From contig JAJECT010000001.1 of the NCBI GenBank assembly GCA_022821845.1, forward strand, positions 1-64,000: a DNA stretch of 64,000 nt, written 5' to 3'. The position numbers were made by a program, and so were the translations under genes. This document shows, one piece after another, positions 34,182 to 45,500 of the stretch (positions are counted from its first letter, which is position 1; every line of letters begins with the position of its first letter). The DNA comes from Rhodothermales bacterium (lineage in GTDB: Bacteria > Bacteroidota > Rhodothermia > Rhodothermales > VXPQ01). A model generated the notes under the pieces. The model did no database searches, was not told the origin of the DNA, and saw only the letters and a program-made list of their open reading frames with translations.

Positions 34182-36152
34182 ATGTCCGACAAGAGGTATC
34201 TCGTTACCGCGCGCAAGTACCGCCCGAGACGGTTCGACGAACTGGTGGCGCAGGAACACGTTACGGAAACCCTTCGCAACGCCATCCGCATGAACCGGCT
34301 GGCCCACGCCTACCTGTTCAGCGGTCCGCGCGGCGTCGGCAAAACCACGGCGGCGCGCATTCTGGCGAAAGCCATCAACTGCACCACCCCGCTGAGCGAG
34401 CGAGACGGAGGAGCAGAACCGTGCCTCGTCTGCGAACACTGCCGCACGTTCGAGGAAGGGCGCAGCCTGAACGTAATCGAGATCGACGCCGCCTCGAACA
34501 ACCGCGTAGACGACATTCGCGACCTGCGAGAAACGGTGCGCATCCCTCCGCAAGGCGCCCGCCGCAAGGTGTACATCGTGGACGAGGTGCATATGCTCTC
34601 CACGGCGGCGTTCAACGCGTTGCTGAAAACCCTTGAAGAGCCGCCGCCCCACGTCCTCTTCATCTTTGCGACGACCGAACCCCACAAAGTCCTCCCCACC
34701 ATCCTGTCCCGGTGCCAGCGGTTCGATTTTCGACGCATCGCCGTACCCGAAATCGTTACCCGGCTAAGCGCCATCTGCGAAGAGGAAAACATTCGCGCGG
34801 ACGAGGCTTCCTTGCTGCTCATTGCCCGCAAGGGAGACGGCGCCTTGCGGGACGCGCTGTCGGTCTTCGATCAGGCGATCTCCCTGTGCGGCTCGGAGAT
34901 TACGTATAGCGAACTCGTGCAAGCGCTGGGCGTGGTGGACATTGATCGGTATTTCGAAGTAACGGACCGAATTGCCGCCCGCGACATGGGGGGCATGCTG
35001 CAACTGGTCGAAAATGCAATCCGGGCCGGACACGACTTGCAGGAATTCATGGCCGGACTGACGGAGCACTTGCGCAATCTGCTGGTTGCGCGCACCATGG
35101 AGCATACCGAACTGATCGAGGCGGCGGAAGCGACCCGGCTACGCTACGCCGAAGCCGTAGCGCCCTTTTCGGAAATGGACCTCTTGCGCCTCCTGACGCT
35201 GGGATCCCATGCGGAAACGACGCTCAGAGACAGCATCCAGCCGCGCCTGAAAATAGAAACGATCCTGCTGAATATGGCTATGATCGCGCTGGGAGCGGAC
35301 CTGCGCGAGGCGCTTGACAAAATAGACCGACTGGAACCGGGCCCAACCCCCGGCCCCGCGGAGCGCAAACCCCCGGCCCCGCCGCGCGCGCCCGCGAAAA
35401 CGCCGCCGCCCCCTGCCGCGTCGCCCCGCCGAAACGCAGCCCCCCCGGCAACCGCGCCCGCGCCCGCAAAGGAGCCCGAACGCAAGCCTCCCCAAAAACC
35501 GCAGCGCGCGCGTCCCCCGGAATCAGCCGAGCCCGCCCCGCCCGCGCCCTCCGCATCGCCTGAACCTGATCCTGCGCCGCCGGCGCCCCCCGCGTCGTCT
35601 GCGCAATCGTTCGATGCGGGCGGCAACATGATGGACGCCGTATTCGGTAAACCAACGCTGCAACGCGACGACGCCCCCTCCGGGAAAACCGCCCTCCAGG
35701 CCCCTGCCGCCGAGGCGGACGTCGCTGCGCCGGATCCCCCCGAAACGAACGCCGCGGACGCGCCGAACGAAAATCCCGTCGCCGCCGCCTGGAGCGAACT
35801 GCTGGAGCATATCAAAAAGGACAGGATAAACCTGGGCGCCATGCTCCAGCATGCGCAGCCGGAAGGCTACGAGGAAGAGGTGATTCGCCTTGCCGTCCCG
35901 AACGATTTTCACCGGCGCGAATTGACCGAAAACGGCGATTACATCGTAGCGCAGGCCAAGAGCCTGACGGCGCTGGCGAACACGCCGATTCGCGGAATAC
36001 ACTGTACGGTGCGCGAAAACCTGAACGCCGCCGAGGCAGACGGCGCCCCTGAAACCGACAAGGATATCGCGTTGTACATAGAACGCAAGCGGAAAGACAA
36101 CCCTGTCGTGCGCGAAATTTTCGAACGGTTCGACGTGGAACCTGCCTGGTAA
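34182..36152 (+). CDS. dnaX: DNA polymerase III subunit gamma/tau
   Basis: 656 residues. AAA+ clamp-loader core: Walker A GPRGVGKTTAA (about 47-57), a four-cysteine zinc module (NCTTPLSERDGGAEPCLVCEHC), Walker B VYIVDEVHML, sensor 1 FATTEPHKVLPTILSRCQRFDF and sensor 2 GDGALRDALSVFDQA. Residues about 385-500 are a Pro/Ala-rich linker, followed by a C-terminal tau-type domain (AAAWSELLEHIKKDRINLGAMLQHAQP...). It loads the sliding clamp and ties the replisome together. No slippery heptamer for a frameshifted gamma form was noticed. It heads the dnaX-ybaB-recR order common in bacteria. Confidence 0.95.
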   Translation: MSDKRYLVTARKYRPRRFDELVAQEHVTETLRNAIRMNRLAHAYLFSGPRGVGKTTAARILAKAINCTTPLSERDGGAEPCLVCEHCRTFEEGRSLNVIEIDAASNNRVDDIRDLRETVRIPPQGARRKVYIVDEVHMLSTAAFNALLKTLEEPPPHVLFIFATTEPHKVLPTILSRCQRFDFRRIAVPEIVTRLSAICEEENIRADEASLLLIARKGDGALRDALSVFDQAISLCGSEITYSELVQALGVVDIDRYFEVTDRIAARDMGGMLQLVENAIRAGHDLQEFMAGLTEHLRNLLVARTMEHTELIEAAEATRLRYAEAVAPFSEMDLLRLLTLGSHAETTLRDSIQPRLKIETILLNMAMIALGADLREALDKIDRLEPGPTPGPAERKPPAPPRAPAKTPPPPAASPRRNAAPPATAPAPAKEPERKPPQKPQRARPPESAEPAPPAPSASPEPDPAPPAPPASSAQSFDAGGNMMDAVFGKPTLQRDDAPSGKTALQAPAAEADVAAPDPPETNAADAPNENPVAAAWSELLEHIKKDRINLGAMLQHAQPEGYEEEVIRLAVPNDFHRRELTENGDYIVAQAKSLTALANTPIRGIHCTVRENLNAAEADGAPETDKDIALYIERKRKDNPVVREIFERFDVEPAW

Positions 36153-36209
36153 ATCCCCGCGCCGCCCGATGCAAAAGGCGCGCTCGACATCCAGAAAACG
36201 GTACAGGAC

Positions 36210-36554
36210 ATGGCTGACGACGCCAATATGGCCGACATGTTCGGCATGGTCATGGAAATGCAGAAGAAGATGAAGGAGGCGCAGGAAAACCTTGCCGCCA
36301 AAACCGTTACCGCCGAATCCGGCGGCGGCATGGTCAAGGTGACGGCCAGCGGGAACCAGCGCATTACGAATATCCGTATCGAGCCGGACGCGATCGACGC
36401 CGACGACGTCGAAATGCTGGAAGACCTTGTGGTCGCCGGCGTCAACAAGGCCCTCGAAAACGCCGAAGAAATGGCGAAAAGCGAAATGGGCAGCGTGGCA
36501 GGAAGCATGCTTCCCCCGGGCGCGTTGCCCGGCTTTCCCGGCCTGAATCTGTAA
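36210..36554 (+). CDS. YbaB/EbfC family nucleoid-associated protein
   Basis: 114 residues. Typical EbfC layout: Met-rich N-terminal helix ([21 protein letters not shown]), central beta hairpin ([29 protein letters not shown]) and a C-terminal helix ([24 protein letters not shown]). These proteins bind DNA as dimers. Its position between dnaX and recR is the usual one and supports the call. An internal ATG seven codons in could also serve as start. Confidence 0.93.
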   Translation: MADDANMADMFGMVMEMQKKMKEAQENLAAKTVTAESGGGMVKVTASGNQRITNIRIEPDAIDADDVEMLEDLVVAGVNKALENAEEMAKSEMGSVAGSMLPPGALPGFPGLNL

Positions 36555-36627
36555 CGAATGCGCCGACGAGGGCAACCCGCGTAGCGCAACCGTCCGGCGA
36601 CATTCGCTTTCCAAACCATACGAGCGC

Positions 36628-37296
36628 ATGGGATTTACCTCCGAATCGGTGGAAGCGCTGGTCGAGCAGTTTGCGAAATTGCCCGGCGTAGGGCGAAAAA
36701 CGGCGCAGCGCCTGACGGCCCATGTGCTCAAAATGCCCCGCGCCGAAATCGCAGACCTGGCGGACACGCTGATCAAGGTCAAGGATACGGTCCGGCAATG
36801 CTCCGTGTGCTGCAACGTAACCGATACAGATCCGTGCGCCATTTGCCGTTCTCCGCAGCGCGACCACGCCGTCATTTGCCTCGTGGAGGACGCCAACGAC
36901 GTCCTGGCCATCGAACGGCTCAACGAATACCACGGCGTCTATCATGTGCTGGGCGGAGCCATCTCTCCCCTGGACGGGGTAGGGCCGGAAGACCTCCGCA
37001 TCCACGAGCTGTTGCGACGAATCGATCCCGCGCAGGACCCGGCCGCCCCGCCGCAAAACGGCCAGGCGCCCGCACACGACGAGCCAGACCATGCCGCATC
37101 CCCTCCCAAGGAAATCATTTTTGCGCTGAACCCCACGGTAGAAGGGGACACCACGGTGTATTACCTCTCCCAATTGCTTAAAACATCCGGCATACGCCTG
37201 ACGCGCATCGCGCGCGGATTGCCCATCGGAGGGGACCTCGAATACGCCGACGAAGCCACCCTGGCGCGCGCTCTCCAGGGCCGCGACGCACTCTGA
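36628..37296 (+). CDS. recR: Recombination mediator protein RecR
   Basis: 222 residues. Helix-hairpin-helix [17 protein letters not shown], zinc finger CSVC...CAIC with its spacer ([16 protein letters not shown]), Toprim domain ([16 protein letters not shown]) and the C-terminal Walker-B-like end ([25 protein letters not shown]). It works with RecF/RecO to load RecA onto gaps. The protein is about 20 residues longer than usual because of an Ala/Pro/Asp-rich insertion at about 134-160 ([20 protein letters not shown]) inside the Toprim domain. The ABC permease starts one base after its stop. Confidence 0.95.
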   Translation: MGFTSESVEALVEQFAKLPGVGRKTAQRLTAHVLKMPRAEIADLADTLIKVKDTVRQCSVCCNVTDTDPCAICRSPQRDHAVICLVEDANDVLAIERLNEYHGVYHVLGGAISPLDGVGPEDLRIHELLRRIDPAQDPAAPPQNGQAPAHDEPDHAASPPKEIIFALNPTVEGDTTVYYLSQLLKTSGIRLTRIARGLPIGGDLEYADEATLARALQGRDAL

Positions 37297-37297
37297 T

Positions 37298-38947
37298 ATG
37301 CTGACGCGACGAGGGTCTCTTCTCCTGGCGGTTCCCATTCTGCTCGTGCTGGCCGCCTATGTACTCTATCCGAGCGCGCGCACGTTCGCGTCGGGCCTGA
37401 CCGTTGAAAACTACGCCCGGCTCTTCTCTTCCTGGTCGTCCGCCAACGTACGGGCCCTCTTCAATTCCGTATTCATTTCCATAGCGACCGTGCTCGGCGG
37501 CGGCGTACTGGGCACCGCGCTGGCCTGGTGTTTTCATCGTTTCCGGTTCCCGTTGCGCGGAACGCTGATGGCGGTCGCCGCCTTTCCGCTGGCCCTGCCT
37601 CCCCTCGTAGGCGTGCTGGCCTTCCTTTTCCTGTATGGCGAAAGCGGCATCCTGCCCCGGGTGCTCCAGGAACTGTTTCGCCTCGACGATACGCCGTTTG
37701 CCTTTGAGGGCCTTGCTGCGGTCTGGCTCGTGCATGTCTACGCCATGTACGTCTACTTTTACCTGTTCGCGCTGTCGGCGCTCGACAATGTGGACAAGAG
37801 CTTGCCCGAAGCCTCCGCCGACCTTGGAGCCTCCGGGTTCACGACATTCCGGCGCATCCTCCTGCCGCAACTGCGGCCCGCGCTGACCGGCGCCGCCTTG
37901 CTCGTATTTATGATTTCGATGGCGTCCTTTACGGCGCCGCTCCTGTTCGCAGGAACAGAAAGTTTCCTCACGCTACAAATTTATAATTACAAAACGAACG
38001 GCAATCTGGACCTGTCGGCGGCCGTTTCCGTCCTCTTGACCGCCATCTGCCTGGTATTTCTGCTGGCGCTGGAAAGCCGGCGCAGGCAACGCATGCGGGG
38101 GGCGGCGAAAGGCGTAGCGGCCCCGCCCGCCCCCATCCGGAGCGGAGCCGGGCGCATCGCCGCCGCGGCGGCAACCCTGCCCATGCTGGCGTTCCTCCTT
38201 TTGCCCATAGCGACCGTCCTGCTGATCTCGTTTGCCCGGGAAGGAAGCTGGACCTGGCAAATTTTTCCCACGGCGTACACCTTCGACAACTACGCCGCGC
38301 TTTTTCGGGACCCGGACGTATTCGATCCCGTCTGGAACAGCTTGCGGATGGCGCTCGTCGCCACCGCCGGCAACATCGTATTCGGCGTGGCCGCGGCCCT
38401 GTATATCGCCAAGGGCAACATTCCGGGACGCGGCCTGGCGCGCCTGCTCACGGCGCTGCCCTTCGCCATTCCGGGCACCGTCATCGCCGTGAACCTGATC
38501 GTCGCCTTCAACGAACCCGTCCTGCCTGCGCTGAACACGATACTCGTCGGCGGATTCTGGATTCTGCCGCTGGCGTATTTCATTCGCCACATTCCCTTCG
38601 TCGTACGCTCGACCACGGCGGCGCTTGAACAGTTCGACGACCGCCTCGCAGAAGCGTCCGCGGACCTCGGCGCCCGATTCGCTACAACCTTTCGCCGCAT
38701 CGTGCTCCCCTCCATCGCGCCCGGCATCCGGGCGGGCGCCCTGCTTACCTTCGTCGCGTCGGTGGGCGAATTCGTTTCGTCCATTATGCTCTACGTCTTC
38801 GACAACCGCCCTATCAGCGTGGAAATCCTGGCCCAGTTGCGGCTCTACGATTTCGGCGCGGCGGCCGCCTACAGCGTATTCCTGATGCTGCTGATCGGGC
38901 TGGCCACCGTGGCTATCGGAAAATCGGGACCGTCCCTGGCGCAATAA
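37298..38947 (+). CDS. ABC transporter permease, two-domain (iron/thiamine type)
   Basis: 549 residues, about twelve spans in two homologous halves. Each half has an EAA loop: LPEASADLGASGFTTFRRILLPQLRP and LAEASADLGARFATTFRRIVLPSIAP. This duplicated permease architecture is that of the FbpB/ThiP/SfuB group, which import ferric iron, thiamine or related solutes with one periplasmic binding protein and one ATPase. Neither partner is adjacent in this window: recR is upstream and sprA downstream. The coupling to recR (one-base gap) suggests co-transcription. Substrate cannot be assigned. Confidence 0.88.
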   Translation: MLTRRGSLLLAVPILLVLAAYVLYPSARTFASGLTVENYARLFSSWSSANVRALFNSVFISIATVLGGGVLGTALAWCFHRFRFPLRGTLMAVAAFPLALPPLVGVLAFLFLYGESGILPRVLQELFRLDDTPFAFEGLAAVWLVHVYAMYVYFYLFALSALDNVDKSLPEASADLGASGFTTFRRILLPQLRPALTGAALLVFMISMASFTAPLLFAGTESFLTLQIYNYKTNGNLDLSAAVSVLLTAICLVFLLALESRRRQRMRGAAKGVAAPPAPIRSGAGRIAAAAATLPMLAFLLLPIATVLLISFAREGSWTWQIFPTAYTFDNYAALFRDPDVFDPVWNSLRMALVATAGNIVFGVAAALYIAKGNIPGRGLARLLTALPFAIPGTVIAVNLIVAFNEPVLPALNTILVGGFWILPLAYFIRHIPFVVRSTTAALEQFDDRLAEASADLGARFATTFRRIVLPSIAPGIRAGALLTFVASVGEFVSSIMLYVFDNRPISVEILAQLRLYDFGAAAAYSVFLMLLIGLATVAIGKSGPSLAQ

Positions 38948-39568
38948 CGCGAACGAGCGGCCCCGCCGGAAAGGCCGGTTAAAATAATAAGGCGGGAATT
39001 TTTCGAGGTTAAATAATTAAGGATACTCTGATTAAATCCGCGAAGCTCAGAGGCTGCGAGGGGTGCGCTGGGGTCCGCATTCGAACGCAACGTCGGGCCT
39101 CGGAACAGGCCCGCCAAGTCGAGACCGGACACGCCCTTGCGTTTAGCAAAAGGGCGCGCCCCAGGCCTGGGCACTCGTCCGCAGGGAACTATTTTCCCCT
39201 GATTCGTACGAAGGAACGCCCGCCGAACCGGCAACGCGCTCCGTTCTGCATAGCGCTGTTCCGAACAAGCGGCCCGTTCGATTCGGCGCCTCGCCCGACC
39301 CTGCGATCCAACCCCATGCCCTCTGCGCGCTTCCGCTACCGTTTTCCATAAAGAAGGAGTCTGTCGACAGACGTCCCGCCGGACGCCGTAACGCCTGCGG
39401 CGGGCCTGTGGCGCGCTCCATCGCGGCCCTGCATCCCTGCGGCGAAAAAAAACCGCCGCGGGACGGGGTTTCGGGTTGTCTATACATCGCAGTTATTCAG
39501 GATCATCGCGAAGAAGTCGGGTGAGTTCGTACGCCGTACGCATAACGGGACAAAAGCGTCCCGGTCGC
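38948..39568. other. 620-base gap upstream of sprA
   Basis: No convincing gene. It contains a copy of the dispersed repeat (39019-39071), a GC hairpin with an A8 loop (GCGGCG...CGCCGC at about 39441-39462) and, nearest to sprA, a possible -10 (TATACA at 39481-39486). A long untranslated leader for sprA is possible. An in-frame start at 39476 would extend SprA by 31 residues lacking signal-peptide character and was rejected. Confidence 0.45.
39019..39071 (-). repeat. Dispersed repeat, copy C (uninterrupted)
   Basis: AAGGATACTCTGATT (39019-39033) is followed directly by AAATCCGCGAAGCTCA and then by a block (39050-39071) that matches 13-34 inverted. It shows the repeat without the insertion seen in copy A, and so gives the order of events there. 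Confidence 0.6.
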
Positions 39569-42500
39569 ATGAAAACGCCCTGTTTGCATGCGGCGGGCGC
39601 CATGGCGCTTGCGCTTTTGCTGCAAGGCCTGGCGACGCAGCACGGCCATGCGCAAGTTACGCCCCCGCCCCCGGAAGACGGTGCCGCGCCCGCCGATACG
39701 TCCGCCGTCGAGCCCGACGCGGACCCCGTAACCTTCCAGACGATTTTCGGCGGCGACCCCTGGAGCCCCGTTACGTTCGATACGATTTTCGGCGACAAGA
39801 TCCGGGGAACCATCACGTTTGCAAGCATCTTCGGCGATAAAACCGGGGCCGACGACACCACCGACGCCGCCAGTTTCCGCAGGGCCGACTTCTACCTCCC
39901 GCCCCTAAAACCGGACCAGCGGATGGCCTCCCCGGTGCAGCGGGAACGCCGCCCCTTCTTCCCCGCGCTGGGCAACTACTGGCGACACGAAGTCGAGCTG
40001 GATTCCACCCGACAGGAATTCATCGTCCGGGAATTCGTGGGCGAAAGCGAGGTCCGATACCCGCTCGTCATCGACTTCGACGCCTACCGGGAACGCCGCC
40101 TGAACGCCTGGCTCACCGACACCTGGCGCATCGTCAGCGATCAGCAGGCCCAGCAGCGGCGCCAGCGATCCCGGGGCGGGCTTGGGTTCAATATCGCCAT
40201 ACCCGGCGGGCGACGCAGCGCCTTCAGCACCATATTCGGCGCCTCCACGGTCAGTTTGCGCGTAAACGGGCAGGCCAGCATCCAGGCCGGTTTCGAATAC
40301 CGGAAAAGCGACCAGCAAGTAGCCATTAGTGGCCGGACCGGGCGGCTTTCGCCGGAATTTACGCAAGACATTCGCCTTGGCATCACGGGTTCGATCGGGG
40401 ACAAACTCGATATCGACATTGATTGGGATACGCAGAATCAATTCGACTTCCAGAACCAGCTCCGCCTGCAATACACGGGGTACGAGGACGAAATTATCCA
40501 GAATATCGAAGCCGGAAATGTCAATCTGTCCACCCCTTCGCGCCTGATTCGCGGCGGACAAAGCCTGTTCGGCATCAAAACCGAATTCCAGCTGGGCGGC
40601 TTGCGCCTGACGACGGTGGCCAGTCAGCAAGAAGGCCAGGCCAACACGTTGTCGATCGAAGGCGGCGCCCAAACGACGGAATTCGACATAAAACCGACGG
40701 CGTACAGCGAGAATACGCACTATTTCCTGGCCTACTATTTTCGCAACCGCTGGGAGGACGCCTTGCAGAACCCGCCGCAAGTGTTCGTTGCGAACGGCTT
40801 CGAAAGCATCACGGACATCGAGATATGGAAACTGGAGCGCACCACGGCCGAAGAGGAAGACGTGCGGCAAGCCGTGGCGCTGGTCGATCTTGGAGAACCG
40901 CAGGACGTCGTGCGCCTGGCCAACGGCTATACGTCGCAAGTCCTTCCCGGAATCAACGACTGGCGATACCCCCGGGCCACGCTGGACGCGGAACTGCGCG
41001 ACGGCGACGCCAAGCCGCAGGATTACCTCGCTTCGCTGGGCCTGGGCGACGACGATTTTCAGGTGGGCAAGTTCAAAAAACTCCGGCGGGGAATCGACTT
41101 TGATTTCGACAATGTGCTCGGGTACGTCTCGCTCCGGCAGCGCATTCAGGAAAACGAAGCGCTGGCCGTAGCGTTTCGTTTCCGGGCGAACGGGCAAACG
41201 TATCAGGTGGGGGATTTTTCGTCGGAAACCGGCGGCGCTTCCGGCGGACAGAATTCGGACCGCCTTGTGCTGAAATTGCTCAAGCCCGTCCAGCTGCGGC
41301 AACCCAACCCCGAAGGCAATTTCAACCCGGCGGCATGGTATCTCGAATTGCGCAACATTTACCGGATTCCCGGTCGGGGACTGAATCCGAACGAATTCGA
41401 GTTGCAAGTGGAATACCAGCCCCCGGGCAGTCCGGCGGCGACCGTCGTAACCGAATTGAACGGCAACCAGCGGCAAACGCTTCTCCAGTTGCTCGGGCTC
41501 GACCGGCTCAACGCAGACGGCGCGGAACGCCCCGACGACCTTTTCGATTACCTCGTCAACTTCACGATCAAGCCGGGCAAGGGCGAACTCATTTTCCCCT
41601 CGCTCGAACCGTTCGGCAGCCATATAGAAAATATCATCGACGGGCTGAACATTCCCGAATCGCAAAAGGAGGCCCGCAAAAGAAAGTATGCGTACGCCGG
41701 CCTCTATACGCAAAAGAAAGAACTGGCCGTGCGCCAGTCGCAATTCGACGTGTACCGTATTCGGGGGTCCTACAAGGGCGCCTCGCAGGATTTCTACGAC
41801 CTGCGGGCTTTTTCGGGACTCATCGAAGGGTCCGTCGTCGTCGCGTCCGGCGGGAACAGACTGGAAGAAGGCACGGATTTCATCGTGGACTACCAGGGCG
41901 GCACCGTCACGATTATCAATGACGCCTACCTGATCGAAGGCCGCGATCTAAGCATTGATTACGAGCAGAACGCATATTTCAATATTCAAACCAAAACGTT
42001 GCTCGGCGCGCGGCTGGACTATGTCGCCAGCGACGAACTCGCCTTCGGCAGTACGCTGTTTAGCCTGAACCAGAAATCGCCTATAGACAAATACCGCATC
42101 GGGGAAGAACCGATCTCCAACACCATCTGGGGCCTGGATGGCCAGCTGAATATCGAACCCCTGTGGCTGACGCGGGCCGTAGACGCCCTTCCGCTCATAC
42201 AGACGCGGGCGCCCAGCCATATCCGCATATCCGGGGAATTCGCGCAACTCCGCCCCGGCGCGAACCCCACGAACGCATTCGAAAAATCCCGGGACGCGCT
42301 CCGGGATATTGGACAGGATTTCGAAGGGGACGAATTGCGGGGCATTTCCTATCTCGACGATTTCGAGGGGTTCGAAAATACGTACTCGTTGCGGCAGGCC
42401 GGCGGGTGGCGCCTGGCTTCCGCCCCGGATTCGATCGGCGCGCTCCCCGCCGATTTCTCGGGCGCCGCCTCGGACTCCTTGCGCACGAACTGGCGGGCCG

Positions 42501-45500
42501 TGATGGGCTGGTATTCGCTGCACCAGAACACGCTGCAAGACCTGATTGGAAAAAGCACGAACTGCGCTTCGATAGACCCGGCGATCTGCCCGGTCAGGAT
42601 CAACGAAGTATTGCCAAACAAGGACACCCAGGGAGAACAAAATCAATTCCTCCAGCCCCTGGACGTCTACTTCACGCCCCATCAGCGCGGACCCTACAAC
42701 TACACCAGAGACCTCCGGGGCTTTCTGAACGACCCGCGGAATACGTGGGGAGGCATGGTGCAGCGGCTGCCGGAAGGCTACACCGACTTCTCCACCAAAA
42801 ACATTGAATTCGTCGAATTTATCGTGAAGGTGCTTCCCGGAGAGGGAGGGCGCGTGCATCGGGACGCCAAATTGTTCGTGGACCTGGGGTCTATTTCGGA
42901 AGACGTCCTCCCCAATGGCCTGCTGAACACGGAAGACGGGCTTACCCTCGCCAGCGCCAGCTTGCGCGATCTGGATTCGTGGGGCCGCACCGCCAGCGGT
43001 ACGCAGAATGTTACGATCGACGTGGAGGGACGACGCACAGAAGACCTGGGCCTGGACGGGCTGGCTTCCTACGCGCCCGAGGATTACGACCCCCTGATAA
43101 CCGAGCAAATGCATTTTCGCGACTTTCTCGACGCGCTGGACGACGGAATATCCGACCCCCGTTACCGCGCCGAGGTCGCGAAAGCCCGCCTCGACCCTTC
43201 CGGCGACGACTTCTTCTATTTTGGCGCAAACGGATACTTCGAAAACCCGACGTACTACCCGAACGGGGCCAGCGTACAGGAGCGATTCTCCCGGTATTTT
43301 CCAGGCACAGAGATCAACTCGTTCGAGGCGCAGAAAGACCTCGCGCCCTCCCTGTACGGCAAACGAGGCAATTCGCGGCTTCCCGACACCGAGGACCTGA
43401 ACCTCAATTCGGCGGCGGACATCGACAATAGCTACTTCCAGTACGAATTGCCCCTGTCGCCCGTCGTGCTCGACTCGCTCGCCAGGCCCGAGCGCATAAA
43501 CGACTATGTCGTCACAGAGACCAACGACGGCTGGTATCAGATTCGCATCCCCATCCGGGATTTTTCGCGACGGGTGGGCAATATTCAGGACTTCACCCTG
43601 ATCGAATCGATCCGGGTATGGACTACGGGGCACGACAACCCGGTAACGCTCCGCTTCCCGACGTTCGAACTGGTGGGGGCGCAATGGCAAAAATCCGAGG
43701 CGGTCTCGCGGGAACGGGACCTTCCGGGCGACACGCAGCGAGACCAGACCCGACTCTCTGTTTCGAGCATCAACAACGAGGAAAACACCAGTACGTACGC
43801 CCCGCCCAACGGCACCATCATCAGCCAGATTCAAACCACCAGCGCGGTGCTTCAGAACGCGCGCGAACAGGCCATGGCCCTGCGGGTGGAGAACCTGATG
43901 CCCGGCAAGCAACAAGCGATTTTCAAGACCTATCAGCAGGAAGTAGATCTACTGAAATACTCGAACCTGCGCATGTTTCTGCACATGCACGGCGAACGGG
44001 GGGACGGCGCGCCCATCGAAGAGCGAGAAAACGTTCGCTTCTTCATGCGTATTGGCGCGAACGAAACGAACGACTACTACGAGTACGAAATGCCGCTGTC
44101 CCCCAGTTCGATCACGTCGAAGGACGCGGATGAAATCTGGCAAACCAATCGCATGGTAGGCGGCGAGTTCGTCGATCTGAACTCGGTAAATATCAAATTG
44201 GGCGCCCTGAACCAGCTCAAGGTGTCGCGCGACGACCGGGCTTTCCCAACAGACAGCGTCTATTGGTCGGACATTCAAAATGTCCCGCTTAGCCCCGACA
44301 TTCCCGAATTCGCGCCGCCGGGCACCCGTCTTGGGGTCAAGGGGACGCCCTCGCTGGGGGGCGTAAACACCATTGTGCTCGGCATTCGGAACGGAGCCGA
44401 TTCGACCATTGCCGGCGTCCGAAATATCCGCCCCGAGGACATCCTCAAGGATGTAACCGTCTGGGTGAACGAACTCCGGGTGTCCGGATACGACGAAACG
44501 AACGGCTGGGCCGCCGTGGGCAACGCGGACGTCAAACTGGCCGACTTCGCCACGGTCAAAGCCACCTGGCAACACCAGACCGACGGCTTCGGCGGACTGG
44601 AAAGCACCCTCGGCGATCGCGAGCAGGTCAACATCTCCAACTGGAGCGTTACGACCGACGTGAATCTCGACAAATTTATCCCGGAACGCTACGGCTGGAC
44701 GCTCCCCGCCTCGGCCCAGGTATCCAACCAGACGTCCACGCCTCGTTTCTCGCCCAATAGAGGAGATATTCGGCTGGAAGAACTCCTTGCGCAGGCCGAC
44801 CGGAACGAGGAACTGAGCGAGGCGGAACGCGAACAGAAAAAAGACGAAATCGTCGAATCGGCCCAAACCCGATCCGTAACGCGGTCCTACAGCATCCGCA
44901 TCGGCAAATCGGGATCCGACTCGCGGGCGCTGCGCAATACGGTGGACGGCCTTGCCCTGAGTTTTTCCGCTTCGAACGCAAGCGCCAGCAATCCGTCCCA
45001 GCGGCAACGGGACAGCGAGCGGTGGAATTCTTCCCTCACCTACCGGTTAAACGTGCGGAGGCCGCGCACCGTGCGTCCGTTCTGGTTCCTCGAAAATATT
45101 CCCCTCGTGGGCGGCCCCCTCGGCGGGCTGAATTTTAATTACGCGCCCCGGGCCATTTCGACCGGAGCCACCGCGTCGCGCAATTTCTCCGAGTCGCAAG
45201 ACCGGCGAAGGGACCTCCCCGACGCCGCTGCGCAATCCTTGCCGGAAGTGGTCGAATTTCCGATACGCCAGTCGCATGCGCTTTCGCATCGCCGCAACGG
45301 CAACTTTCAGTACGATCCGTTCCAGTTTCTGAACCTGTCGTACACCGCCAGCACCAGCCAAAGCCTGAACGCGGCAGGGGTAGACACCGTGTTTACCGTC
45401 ATCCGCGTCGATAGTCTTGGCAACGAAAGCGTTTTCGCCAATACGACGGAAGAAGCCGCCCTTGCGGCGGGCCTGATCAACGAAGACGACACGCGGTTCG

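Noticed and set aside
34182-36152. Programmed frameshift in dnaX giving gamma
   Set aside because: No A6G-type slippery heptamer with a following stem was noticed; the full tau-length frame is uninterrupted.
39476-39568. Upstream start for SprA adding 31 residues
   Set aside because: The extra residues (Ser/Arg-rich) would displace the signal peptide that starts cleanly at 39569.
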